Source of the DNA: Skeletonema tropicum
Lineage: Eukaryota > Bacillariophyta > Thalassiosirophyceae > Thalassiosirales > Thalassiosiraceae
Reading direction: 5' to 3'
NCBI GenBank assembly: GCA_037178625.1
Contig: CM074139.1
Span: 2,232,001-2,296,000 of the forward strand
Length of the DNA stretch: 64,000 nt
Every line of letters starts with the position of its first letter. Within the stretch, counting starts at the first letter, position 1. The notes beneath the pieces were generated by a model. It made no database searches. It saw only the letters and a list, made by a program, of their open reading frames with translations, and was not told where the DNA came from. Of this stretch, positions 19,391 to 31,444 are shown in pieces. A program made the translations under genes and the position numbers.

Positions 19391-21167
19391 TTACGCATGA
19401 GCGAGCCTTGCAAAGTTCCTGCCGTTATCTCCGAGGCGACTTTTTCCATGCCATGTTCTGTCGTCATCTGCATCATAGTTCTGGTCATCATCATCTGAGG
19501 ATTCCCCTTCTCTTGGAGATGGATGTCCGTCAACTCCACTATCGCTATCGTCGTCGTCATCTCCTTCATCATCATTGACCAGTTCGTTTCTTGCGCGAGA
19601 ATGTTCTTCCAGATTCCCTGCTGGCTCACTACTACTTGTCCGAGCGGACTGCAAAATGGCAGCGATCGAATCTGCCTGCATACTACCAGATGACGGAGTT
19701 GATGTGCCCCATCCAGTGGCCCGAAGAATAGCAGCGATTAAATTTGCTTGACTGTTCAGATTGGAGACAAATGGAGGCAATTCACCCACTCGGTAATTAT
19801 TGTTTGATCCAAGTGATTGCATCAATAGCGGTATCATGCCTTGCTGACTCTGAACATCATTATCATTGGTGGATCCGCCTCGATCTGAGATAATTTGTCC
19901 CAGCATTGACAACATGGTATTTACAATATGATCTACTTGGTTCCTGCGCTGTAGCTCTTCTTCCAATGCTTGCTGCATCACTACTGTTAGTGGGTGAAAA
20001 CCCGCGATATTATTGGGTTGAGACATAGTTGGTGCGGTGTTGCTGTTTGGGAGCGAGCCGGAGTGACTCAAATCTTGGGTTAACGAGGAGAAATAATCCG
20101 AAATTCGACGTCGTCCAATCAAGTGACTACTACTGTTGGTATTGAGAGTGTTCATTGTGGGATTTGAATGATGCCACTGCTGAAATGACTGAAGATAACT
20201 ATTTGCATCAAAATTTTGATTCGGGACGGGTTGTTGGCTTGACATAGAGGGTTGCTGACTACCACGCTGACGCTGAATGTTTGAAATGAGATCAGCAATG
20301 GTATGTGATAGGTTTGACTGAGCTGTAGGTGCAGGGCAGTTGTTCATTCGATCCATGACCCGCTGGATTTGCTGCTGCTGCTGGACCTGAATAAAATCAC
20401 CTCCTCTGGCAGCGGCGGAGGCGGGTGCACTGTCAACACCCAGTCGTTTGAAAGTTGGTAAACAAAACTCGTACCAGTCGCTGCGTATATTTGGTATTCG
20501 TCTGAAGCCCCATCGAGAGAGCTTACTTAGGAAGCTAGAGATCATAATTGGATTGTCAAAATAAGTCGGAATGATGTGCTGTTGGAATGCAGACGTGGAA
20601 GAAGTCAAGATAAGTTAGTCATTGTGGTATGTGGAAATCAAGAGTTGTTACAGGCACATCATCAAAACATCATCGAGAGTACTTACCTCCTCAAACTCGA
20701 GCTGATCCATGATGATGAAGCTGTTTCCATCAGCAGACCATTGAACGGTAGTACTGTTATTCTGGCTTTCTCTGTCGAGCATTACTCTGAGCTGCACATG
20801 GAGGCGAAAAAGAGTTAGAGTGGACTTAATGGGGACGAGAACTGAGGTATATACTTCTGAGTAATACTCCTACCTGCTGCAGGAATTGCTCTCGGAAGCC
20901 AGCCCTCCTTGGCTTCTTCTTGACAGGAGGATGCGTGGGTGCAGCCGCTGCTGCTGCAGCAGCAAAAGATGGTAATCCCAGCATCTGCCTCGCTGCCACT
21001 GAATCTGTGGCTGACGAGGATGATGGCTCGTTTGTTGTATTGTTCTTACTGGATATGTCTTCCCATCGTATACGTGGCTGCTTTTTCTTATCAGATTCAG
21101 ATGACACACTATTGGAATCATTGTAGTCAGCAATGTCCTTCTTGTGTACTTTAGATTTGGATGGCAT
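19391..21167 (-). CDS. HSF: Heat shock factor-like transcription factor, paralogue C (most divergent)
   Basis: Exons 20874-21167, 20687-20791 and 19391-20578 give about 528 aa. The donors are GCAG|GTAGGA and GGAG|GTAAGT; the acceptors are GTGCAG and CAACAG. The domain reads ...AGFREQFLQQ / LRVMLDRESQ...QWSADGNSFIIMD / HIIPTYFDNP...SSFLSKLSRWGFRRI...WYEFCLPTFKR. Exon 2 is exactly 35 codons, as in all other copies. The C-terminal part is S/N/Q-rich, then strongly acidic (DDEGDDDDDSDSG) and ends with a short basic stretch. The flanks are not shared with the other copies. Confidence 0.87.
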
Positions 21168-22268
21168 CGTAGATCCAACAGTATTGAGCTGATATGCGTG
21201 AGAGGCAGATTAATTGGGAGTCATCTCTCAAAAAAATGACAAATAATTGCACTGTATTAAGAGTTTGCTTGAAACTGTGCAGGTGAGAAAGCAATCCGAT
21301 GTATTGTAGCAAATTATAATGACCGACCGAGCGACTTCAAGATAGAGGACGTTGCACTATTTCACACAATGAATAGCAGCAAATAGCAGATGCAGATGGT
21401 GCTAACACTAACAAGTGATTCAACAGCGCAGCCTGGAGAAACAGAAATATTGTAGTTGGAGAAAATGCTCGTGAACAGAAATAATACTGTAGCTGGTGTT
21501 GTTATTATGAAGGATTTTTATCATCGTCAACGGACTGATGGCGAGCGTGGATTGCTCTAAATTGTCTTCAGAGTTCTAGCTGCTGACGCGACGAGAAGGG
21601 GAAAAACTCCGAGCGAATCATGAACGAGGAAGGCCTTTTCCAATCCGCGATCATCCGGCATCACACAAGTTCAATAAGGGACTTTTGCAAAACATCAAGG
21701 ATTAAGTTATATAGGAGTAGAAACGTTTAATTTCGGAGAAATAAACCAAAGCGGCACCAAAACAACGATTAAAAAATAAGGGCCTCAATCCCGCTCGCTC
21801 AAAGCCAATCAGCTTTCAAGATTCAGATCAGAGATTCAAAGAAACTTGACCACGCACCCAGTACTAGAGGATCTTTTATTGGGAGTCCTCTTCCAGGGAC
21901 ACTGCACGTGCGTGTGCTGAGTCCTCCAACCAAAAGACTCGACACCTCAATCCTCTCGCGTCAGCAGTCAGCAGGTTCCGCACCACGTCAAATACTGAGT
22001 TCCTACGCGGAAAGGGTAGTCGTGAACTGCTGACGCCGATGTTCCTCCAATCTATCCAGGCGGAGTTCTGAACTTGACAGTATTGTAGCTTGACAGATGG
22101 CGAGGATTTGAAGCACCCTACCGCTTCGCCATCCGTCAGGTTAGGGTAAAAAGGTGTGGTTCATACAGTCAACTACAATAATTCTGTCAAGTTTCTTGCT
22201 CAATGCATGAATGCAGTGGCTTCTGAGGCCTAGAGAGACGACCAAACAGTTATTACTATTAGGGGTTA
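21168..22268. other. Spacer between HSF-C and HSF-D
   Basis: No gene is seen. The bases at about 22150-22260 are homologous to the 3' flank of HSF-A (TAATTC.GTCAAGTTTCTTGCTCAATG, at about 6061-6090). The A/D duplication therefore extends downstream of the coding region. Confidence 0.5.
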
Positions 22269-22471
22269 CTAATTCTCTTGTGGACGGAATTGTTCATTCC
22301 AACTGTCGTCATCGTCATCCGCATCATATTGATCTTCATCTTCTGGAGACGACTTCCTTCTCTTTGTAGAGAGGTGCTCTTCTTCACTATCTTCGTCGAT
22401 ATCATCTTCGCTGTCATTTTTTTTGGCTCGACCATAATTTTGAGCACGAGCATTTTCTCCAGGCTGCGCTG

Positions 22472-24552
22472 TTATGGGTGGTGACGCTAGAAGCGCGCCT
22501 AAGTAAAACCTTAAAATGGCTACTTTTTTGGAAATAGATAAAGTAAGCGAATAGTAACTCTACGATGAAACCAAGACTACCAATGGAAAGCTTATCTCCT
22601 CTAGTTTATGATTCATGTGTTGTTTGTGTGATTTGGTCGACTATGAGACGAGTTGGATCGTTCAAAGTTTTGCACTTGTCTGACTTTGGAACGGCTCTCT
22701 CACACTCTGGGGGGTCGAATGCTGTCGTACAGGCATGCATTCGACTCGTGAGGTGTTCAGGAATCGAGTGCATATCTGTACGACAGCATTCGACCCCTCA
22801 GAGCAATAGAATCGACGACTCCCTGAGACATCATTTCAACCCATTTTCAAATTTTTTTCATTCATTTAGCTAGCGATTTGTTAGCAATTTTAGAATTGCA
22901 GAGAAAATCCGACCTCCGACAGTCAGGCTGTTCATTCTCGGCAACTAAGCGGTCGATTCAACCCGTTCCACTTGCAGAGCTCTTCTAGAAGACCTATTGG
23001 AGCGATCCGATCGCTGTGCTAGGTTGGAGTAGCTCTTTTTGCTGCGTAATACTGCTTCTAAACCGGGCAATGCAATAGAGAGATCGCTTTTCACACGTCG
23101 GCGATGCATTTGGTTCATATTTGCTACCAACAGCAATATATTCATCCATAAAACCGTGCCGTGTCGTTTTATTAGGTAGGTGCTATAGATAGATTGAGTT
23201 GAATCGTAGCAAAGCGTGCCAGATTCCGATGGTGTCATTCCTACAAGTTAAGCAAGCCATCGTCACTCTGGAGACATCCACCTACAAAATGCAAGAATCC
23301 TCTCTCGCTTTAGCATTAGTATTGTGAAGCGTGAAACATACGTCGGTAAGAGACAGCTCGAAATCAAGTAGCCCATGCGGAAGGAATTGCAGCAAGGAAG
23401 GGCGTCTACCACTTACAGTCAGACCTCATTGGAAGATCAAATCGAAGAAGCTGCAACGCTAAAGACAGCCAATGATTTGGCCTGGAAGTCAAGAGATACA
23501 ATTGAGCTTACAAAGTGATTTGGCAAAGTCTTGAGGGAGAGGCATTGGGAAGATGTCCCAGTGAATCGTTTCTTTGAAGAACTCGAAAAGGTCTTTCCTC
23601 GCTTTTACAACCTTGCATTGAGCCATAAGACCAAGTGTTTTGTGATGCGGAGAGCAACTCCAACTTGCACTGAAACGAATAATCTCGGTAAATTCATTAA
23701 GCCTGTTGGAGATTTGCAGATGGAAAGGCTCCAAACACCCTCAGCACCAAGCGTCGGCGTCGGGCAGGCGAGTTGACGAAGGCGAAAGCAACCAAGCTGG
23801 ATATTTGGGCCGAGTTTGCCAAAGTTGAAGACTCTAAATCAGACCACGATACAAAACTGACCCACCCAATCCTAATGTACCACCAGAGGATGTATTCACT
23901 GCACTAGAACGTTCATAATGTTGTGATATCGACCACGATGGGTAAGGTATGCCGAAAGATGGCAATTTTCCACGCCCCATTTCAAATTGCATTACGACTA
24001 AGTAGACCTATTTCGAACCAAAAATGACTGTAGACATTGAATATATAGACAATAAGCTGTACATGGAGCCATCGTTTGTCCTCCGATGAGGTCCGTAACA
24101 TGGTGCACGGTGCGGTCGAACATGGTAGTTTTGGTGATGTTTTGTTCTGTGTGATTTTGAGGCCGGATGGCGAAGCGCGCCAAATCACCTCACCGATTTT
24201 CGGCCCCTTGGAGGAGTCGACAATGACGCCCCTACGACCACCAACATCGCCGATGAAGACGAATCCAACGATACGAATGGCACGAAATGACTCCAATGGA
24301 CCAATCTTGGCGAGATCGGGCGGTCATTTGACGATTTGATCACTACAGAGACCATAATAAGCGCAAAAGGGGCAATTAACTAGTGGGTCACTAACAAACT
24401 GAATATCTTGATAACTACATAACAATTGGTGCAAAAACGGCTCCCTTTGCAGTTCATTGGTCCTAGGGGTATACTGAAGCTGTCTGAGAAGTATCAAGGC
24501 GATCTTCTAACATTCGTTTTGTTAGTAGATTTAACTAGCGTCACCACCCATA
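22472..24552. mobile_element. TIR transposon inserted in HSF-D (2081 bp)
   Basis: The 18-bp perfect terminal inverted repeat is TATGGGTGGTGACGCTAG. The flanking 5-bp duplication is GCTGT (22467-22471 and 24553-24557), confirmed by the uninterrupted paralogues. Internally there are only broken frames. The longest are minus 22945-23238 and plus 23531-23776 (HWEDVPVNRFFEELEKVFPRF), and near 23760-24340 (LDIWAEFAKVEDSKSD; DEVRNMVHGAVEHGSFGDVLF). I recognise no transposase domain, so the superfamily is open; a 5-bp duplication is uncommon. Confidence 0.88.
22711..22797. repeat. Long hairpin inside the TIR element
   Basis: The arms 22711-22732 and 22776-22797 are 22-bp perfect inverted repeats around TCGAATGCTGTCGTACAG. 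The loop itself contains a second imperfect arm pair (ATGCATTCGA / TCGAGTGCAT). Confidence 0.9.
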
Positions 24553-26219
24553 GCTGTTGCATCACCTGTTAGAGCGGCCCACAAGCTACCAATTGAATGA
24601 TGTGGTGCACCTCTTTGATTAGGCTGAGCAGCATTATTATTATTTGATCCAAGTGATTGTCTGGAAAGAGGCGGTGCGCCTAATTGCTGAGGCCTGGGGG
24701 CATTGTTATGATGAACGCCTTGACCTGAGATACGACCAATTATAACCAACATGGCATTTAGGATAGCGTCTTGTTGGACCCTGCGCTGATCTTCTTCATC
24801 GACGAATCGCTCCAATAACTGTAATAAAGATAGAACAGGAGTCAGGTCGTTGGGTTGAGAGGACATTCCTGACGCAACCGGTGCTGTGTTCAGGGGAGAA
24901 GACTGTGGCAACATCCCAGAGAGACTCATGAGGGCGTGCACTGCGCTGCTCTGGGCAGAAGGAGGGGGATATTGACCCATCGCTTGAGCTGAAGGTGTTG
25001 GACCTCTAGCCAAACTTTGAAGAGCAGAATTGAGCAGATTCATGGTGGAGTTGTTTGGATGCTGCTGTTGCGGGAATGACTGAAGATGATTAATTCCAGC
25101 GACATTATTCAGCTGGCTTGCATGTTGATTACTACGAATGATGCTTTGAAGGATGTTGTTTATGTCAGCAAGATTCGTTTGCATTTGGTTTGTAACTTGA
25201 TTCGGGCCAGGCTGTGGACTTGATGTGGGGGGGTGCTGTGTACTACGCTGACGCTGAATGTTTGAGATAAGATCAGCGATTGCACTTGCATCTGCCTGCC
25301 TTGGTAGTTGAGTAGGTGCAGGCATAGGGTGTTGGTTGACTTGCGCCCTGACTTGCTGCTGCTGCTGTGGAAGCGGAATAGAAACACCTCCGCCCTCATT
25401 CCCAAATGTATTGGCAGTAGTATTAGTAGCAGCGGCAGCGGCGGCAGCGGAAGATGCACTCCTAGAATCCATTCTCTTGAACGTCGGTGAGCTGAACTCA
25501 TAACGCCCACTCCGTATGCTTGATACCCGAACGAAACCCCATCGCTGCAGCTTTCTGAGGAAGCTAGCAAAGACTATTGGATTACCAAAATATGTTGGGA
25601 TGATTTCCTATCGAAATGCAAAGTAGTAGAAGCGATTATCGTGATGGGTGAGTCATATCGCACACATCAATTTGTTAGAAGCACACATCAAAATATCATA
25701 CATCATCGATCGACAATACCAACCTCCTCAAAATGGGTTTGATCAGTGATGATGAAGCTGTTGCCATCCGTTGACCATTGGACGGTGGTATCATCATTCT
25801 GGCTTTCTCTGTCGAGCATTACTCTGAGCTGATATTACGTGAAATCGTGGCGAAAAATTGTGTCAGAGTTGTACAGAGCAGAGGACGTGTTTTCAACATG
25901 CAGATTTTTGTCTTACCTTTTGAAGGAACTGCTCTCTGAAGCCAGCTTTCCGTTTTTTCTGCCCAGTTAAAAGAGCTGTGGAAGTAGGAGCTGTTGCGGC
26001 AGTGGCAACGGGTAGAGAATCCGGGTGCCTTGCCCTAACAATTGATGTTGATGCCGATGATGGCTCGTTTGTTGTTGTACTCGTGGATATGTCGCCCGAT
26101 CTCTTAGGCGGTTGCTTCTTATTTGTTGGCTTGGTTGACGCACAATTATTGGAATTGGATCCATCGCTGTCTCCATTTAAAGATTCTATCTTGCTTGCGT
26201 TGGATTTTTTGGGTGGCAT

Positions 26220-26689
26220 TCTGCATCAATGCTTCAATCAATATGAAATGAGGTGAGTTGAGATTTCCTGATGAACTGATTTCTTTTTTGAGAAATGATT
26301 CGAGAGAATGCATGCAATCTTTATTAATGAAGGGAGATGTTGGGGGCTTGTTCTGCTATTCGTAGATGATCAAGTCTGTCATGCTAAATCTACATCATGT
26401 ATCATGTTTCACCGATAGAGATTGGTTCATAGGATGGAGCTTGATTGAGGCAATTCATACTTGCTTAAGGGCTTCATTTTGGCAATGCTTGTAAGTAAGA
26501 TCCACGTCAGCCAGCTCAGTACCGCTCAACTTGACGCGTTCCGAGGAACTCCCCAAAAGATGATGTGTTCCTCCAACCCGTCACTACAGCTGGGCCGCTG
26601 CCTGCGTGTGCGGTGCGGTGAACAGACGTGACCTAAAATGAGGACCCAAGTAACTTATGTACTTTTACTGTAAAAGATCAGTGAACTTT
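26220..26689. other. Spacer upstream of HSF-D
   Basis: Homologous in patches to the spacer upstream of HSF-A (for example AACAGACGTGACC near 26621). No gene is supported. Confidence 0.45.
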
Positions 26690-26906
26690 CATTCCGTCAC
26701 CAATACCTGAAATAGGGAGCATAGCAGCTGTCTCTGCAAAACGAGTATCTTCCTTGCGTCTGCCGTGAACATCTATACGGCGTAGCTGGCGTTCACTTCT
26801 TGTCAAAAATCATGTCCAACTTTGTGCCAAAAGTCGTAGCTAGGTATTCTTCCTCTCGGATCCAATGTCATATCAAGACGAGGGAGGAGTGAATCGCCAA
26901 TTAGAC
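26690..26906 (+). pseudogene. Dead copy of the 73-aa membrane-protein gene
   Basis: CAATACCTGAAATAGGGAGC... aligns with codons 7 onward of the gene at 8745-8966, then GGCGTAGCTGGCGT, AATCATGTCC and CTCTCGGATCCAATG. The start region is lost, the Gln codon CAG has become TAG, and small indels break the frame. It sits upstream of HSF-D, just as the intact gene sits upstream of HSF-A. Confidence 0.75.
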
Positions 26907-27919
26907 TGACGAAATGTGAGCATGAAGTCATGAAGCAACGATGGCAGTGGCAGTGGCAATCGATGTTGACGAATGCTGATGCGGGGAGAAGACCAACTAG
27001 ATATAGCAATGCTGGAGCAAGAGGGAATAGGTATTGTATTAGTACGGTTAGGAACTACTTTCTAGTGTGAATTATGATGTGTACATACAAGTTAGGAACA
27101 CTTTCTCTAGTGTATAAGATTAAGTTCATAACTTTGATTACACATCTCTTATCCAAACAATAAATACCACACTGTGTCCAAGTTATTGTAACGATTTGAA
27201 TGCTGCGCGCTGATCTTCTGGACAGCTCCCAATCTAGCCATCTATGAATATTAGTGATTACCGACATGTTTGGTTGAGACTCGCATAATTACTAGCAACT
27301 GCTCATCCTCGACGATGATCAGTTCTAGCATGAGGTTACAGTATCACTTGTGTCTGTTTCCTTCAAAAAGATACTGATTCCAATTATTTTGGCCTCAAGG
27401 GGCGCATCTACGTTGCCAAATCCTTGACACACTTATTGCTCCTATTTTGACCTGCAAGCCTCAGTAACATTAGGTCACTAAGAAGAATTGCGCTGTTGCG
27501 GTCGGATTCGGATCATGGCTGGAGCTTAAAGCTTAAATGCTTGCAACGAGTAGGTATAGAAGAATATTTTGTTATGGCAATCTGCTTGCACAAAAGTGAG
27601 TGCAAACACATCATAGAGCTGCATCTTACAATCAGACGTACTTTATGTAGATAAGTACTGCCACAGATAAGACACATTTTCAGCATTTCCTGGACACAAT
27701 GAACGCGATGCGACACAAACGAAGCGACACTTGAAGTTTGAATCAGACAGCCGGACAGATAGCGACATCTTTCAGCCATCAACGCTCGCCATCCCTCTCA
27801 CGATGATGTCTCTCCTGCTCTTCTCTCTAACATTACTACATAATATTCTGTACGCCACAACACTATGATGCGTATCTAATCATGAAGACTTTACAGTAGA
27901 CCTAAAGGGCTTTCAGTTA
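26907..27919. other. Spacer between the dead small gene and HSF-E
   Basis: The left part matches the flank of the 73-aa gene. About 27330-27560 matches the region downstream of HSF-B. No gene is supported. Confidence 0.5.
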
Positions 27920-29816
27920 TTATTTGGGGGGCGACTTCTTCCGTTTCCGGAGTCTTTTATCCCAGTCATCATCATCCGCTTCATCACTGTCCGAAGACTT
28001 TCGATTCCTCGGAGAAAGTGGTTCGTCGTCTTTACATTCGTCGTTGTCGTCTGCACTGTCATTATTAAAGACCGGGTCATTACTTTTAGCACGAGCACTT
28101 TCTTCAGGCTGCCCTACTGCATCGCCTCTCGGAGCGGGCTGCGAAATTGCGGTGATGGGATCTGCTTGAATATTATTATCAGCGCCCATTGGAAGCGGTG
28201 CACCTCCTTGATTGAGCTGAGTATTGTTATTATTTGGTACACGTACAGTCATACCAGTTGGATTTCTTGGATGCATATCCTGAGCGACTACTTCCCCTGT
28301 TTGCCCGTCTGCTTCAGTGATAACATTATTTCGGCCCACAATGTGTCCCATAGTTGCAATGATTGCGTGGTGCAAACTGTCTACCTGGGCCCTGCGCTGA
28401 TGTTCTTCTTCGACGAATCGCTGCAAAGCCTGTAACAACAATAGAATAGGTTCCATGGTGTTGGATTGAGACGAAGCTGATGCGGTGTTTAGGGGAGAAG
28501 ACTGTGGCAACATGAGACTCATGAGGGCATGCACTACGCTGCTTTGAGCAGAAGGGGGGGGATATTGGCCCATCACTTGAGTTGGGCCTCCAGTCAAACT
28601 TTGAAGGGCAGAATTGATCAGATTCATGGTGGGGTTGTTTGGATGTTGCTGTTGCGGGAATGACTGAAGATGATGATTAATTCCAGCAACATTATTCTGC
28701 TGGCTTGCATGGTTGGGCACAGGCTGTTGATTTGACACTGAATTCTGACTCGCTATTGGCTGATGTTGATTACTACCAATGATGTTTTGAAGGATGCTGT
28801 TTAGATTCGGGCCAGGCTGTGGACTTGATGTGGGGGGTTGCTGTGTACTACGCTGAATGTTTGAGATAAGATCAGCGATTGCACTTGCATCTGCCTGTCT
28901 TGGGGGCTGATTCTGTGCAGGAATAGGGTGTTGGTTGACTTGCGCCCTGACTTGCTGCTGCTGCTGTGGAAGCGGAATAGAAACACCTCCGCCCTCATTT
29001 CCAGATGTATTGGCAGTAGTATTAGTAGCAGCGGCGGCGGCGGCGGAAGATGCACTCCTAGAATCCATTCTCTTGAACGTCGGTGAGCTAAACTCATAAC
29101 GCTCACAACGTATTCTTGATATCCGAACGAAGCCCCATCGCTGCAGCTTTCTGAGGAAGCTAGCAAAGACTATTGGATTACCAAAATATGTTGGAATGAT
29201 TTCCTGTTGAAATGCAAAGTTATAGAAGCGATTATCGTGAGTGATGGGTGAGTCATATCGCACACATCAATTTGTTAGAAACACACATCAAAATATCATA
29301 CATCATCGATCGACAATACCAACCTCCTCAAATTGGGTTTGATCAGTGATGATGAAGCTGTTACCATCCGTTGACCATTGGACGGTGGTATCATCATTCT
29401 GACTTTCTCTATCGAGCATTACTCTGAGCTGATATTACGTGACATCGGGGCGAAAAATGAGTGTTAGAGTTGTACAGAAAGAGGACGTGTTTTCAACAAG
29501 CTAATTTTTGTCTTACCTTTTGAAGGAACTGCTCTCTGAAGCCAGCTTTACGTGGCTTCTTCCCGCTCTGAGGAACTGTGGAAGTAGGAGCTGTTGCGGC
29601 AGTGGCAACCGGTAGAGCACCCGTTGCTCTAACAATTGATGTTGATGCCGATGATGGCTCGTTTGTTGTTGTACTCGTGGATATGTCGCCCGATCTCCCA
29701 CTTACATTGTCATTAATTGTTGGCTTGGTTGACGCACAATTATTGGAATTGGATGCATCGCTCTCTTCGTCTTGGACTTCCTTCTCACTGTTTCGTGAGT
29801 TGGTTTTAGATGGCAT
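27920..29816 (-). CDS. HSF: Heat shock factor-like transcription factor, paralogue E
   Basis: Exons 29517-29816, 29324-29428 and 27920-29203 give about 562 aa. The donors are AAAAG|GTAAGA and GAG|GTTGGT; the acceptors are ATCAG and CAACAG. The domain reads AGFREQFLQK / LRVMLDRESQ..VQWSTDGNSFIITD / EIIPTYFGNP...SFLRKLQRWGFVRI...YEFSSPTFKR. An Ala run, Q5 stretch and Q/N/P-rich region follow, then FVEEEHQRRAQVDSL, an acidic stretch and the basic RLRKRKKSPPK end shared with B. Confidence 0.88.
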
Positions 29817-29859
29817 TATGAATTAATCCACTATTTGAGAGCCTTCGTTGGCGCGTCGG

Positions 29860-30040
29860 TTGAAATGCGCAGTTATGAATGCTGTGCCGATCGATCTGCG
29901 ACGCTGTTTGGTTCTCCCCTCGGCTTATGAAGACTCTAATTGTTGGTTCAATAATGTCTAGGCAGCTGAAACATTTACCTAATTTCCTCAGTGATATGAT
30001 GTGAAATGCGCAGTTATGAATTCTGTGCCGATCGAACATT
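29860..30040. repeat. Repeat fragment with a conserved peptide
   Basis: About 29885-29960 is the reverse complement of about 53247-53322. In both places the same peptide is encoded (LDIIEPTIxVFIxRGxNQTASQ), which points to a dispersed coding element. A 30-bp direct repeat (GAAATGCGCAGTTATGAAT.CTGTGCCGATCGA) flanks it at about 29863 and 30002. Confidence 0.6.
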
Positions 30041-31444
30041 AAACACTAAAGCCTACCCTGAGGGCGTTGACGAGGTGTAGCGCTGCAGTAAGTTGAGCCT
30101 GTATTACTGGAGGATATGTTGCACCACAATTCACATTATGATGGCTTCGGCATGACAGATTGATTCTTTTCAGTTGAGGACTATTCATCTTCGGCGAAAC
30201 TGATGGCAGTAACCTTCAAGGTGTCGCCGTAAATTCAGTGTACTCCAAAAACTCAGTTAAAATAAAAAGCAATTTACAGCCCCAAAAATTTTACGACCAA
30301 GTACTACATTATCTTTTGCACGTGATTGATTTCATCTTCGGCGAAACTGATTTCGGCGAACAGCAAGCGCCTATGTACCCTTCAAGTTTCACTGTCGCAT
30401 CCAGGTCCATGAAGGACATGTTGAATTTGCAGGATTTCTCCGGATAGATTTCGTCGTTGCGTTGCCCTATGGTATGACGCACGCAGTAGATCGAATTCGA
30501 ATGATGATGTCGTCGGCATCTTTGGTGCTTCATTGCCACAAATTGTCGTAATTGCTGCCTAAATTCATCACGGAAGGGCCGAGAAGGGCCGAGAACTTCT
30601 CTGTCACTTCATAACCACATGTATCTATCCCCAAAGATACATATTTCTAGATAACACCAATAGGTACAGAATGCCAATACTCCCCATTTGTCACTACAAT
30701 GCATCACCCCCGCCCGCCCCTTGATTGGTCACTCTTACTACTCTGTGTCACTAAACAGACAAGAACACAGACACTTCCGTTTCAACCTCCTTCAGTGCCT
30801 ACGGATGAACATAAGTATGGAAAACCTCCGAACAACTAACATGCCCAATCTCTACAAACAAAACTTCGACACAAAAAAGGGTGACCACCTCTACCAATGC
30901 ACACACATCGGAAAGAGGATCAAATCGACAATGCACAACAAATGGAGAGACATGTGTTACACAAATGAAGAGACTTTATCTCATACCTCCAACCAACTCA
31001 CAGACACAGATATAGAAAGAGAAAAACTCAACCCTTGTCAACAGCATCAGCAATTCAAATGTTAGACCATTCGACACACTTCTACCTACCACTCCTTACC
31101 TCTTTCAGTTCATGATAAATCTTGATGATGTATCTCTTTGACTTCTTTAGGTTATTTCTGTGCTAGGTATATAAACTACGTAATACTTGTATTGTACTCC
31201 TAAACAAGAAAAGCATCTGAGCTTTGCTTTGTCGTGACTGTGACTGTTAATGTCATTGTTACAAAATGATAAGTTACAGATGTACATACACAGCGTTACA
31301 TGTTACGCGTAACTTCCACCAGATTCATGACCATGACCAATGACCTGCGCAGTACATCATAGAAGATAGTATTGTACACAAGTAGTCAACTGATGCACCC
31401 CAAAGCAAAGAGCAGTGTGATCCGCCACATGTCTCACTTCTGAC
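30041..31444. other. Spacer before the PC-esterase gene
   Basis: GGGCCGAGAAGGGCCGAGAA near 30577 is a short tandem duplication. CTTCGGCGAAACTGAT (30187 and 30336) is shared with 8323. The ORF at 30688-31065 (125 aa, plus) has no recognisable feature and is not called. Confidence 0.4.

Larger units (their letters stand above)
22269..26219 (-). pseudogene. HSF: Heat shock factor-like gene D, exon 3 interrupted by a transposon
   Basis: Exon 1 is 25917-26219 and exon 2 is 25724-25828. Exon 3 starts at 25607 and reads to 24553, where a 2081-bp TIR element begins; the exon resumes at 22471 and ends at the stop 22269-22271. Without the element and one 5-bp target copy, the two halves are in frame and match paralogue A across the junction (...GDATA | QPGENARAQ...). 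With the insertion, translation runs into the element and stops at 24531 after MGGDAS, losing the acidic/KRRK tail but keeping the DNA-binding domain (LRVMLDRESQ; EIIPTYFGNP; SFLRKLQRWGFVR). A shortened protein, possibly dominant-negative, could still be made. Confidence 0.87.

Noticed and set aside
30688..31065. 125-aa plus-strand ORF
   Set aside because: No motif, no repeat or paralogue in the window, and ordinary length for a chance ORF in this composition.
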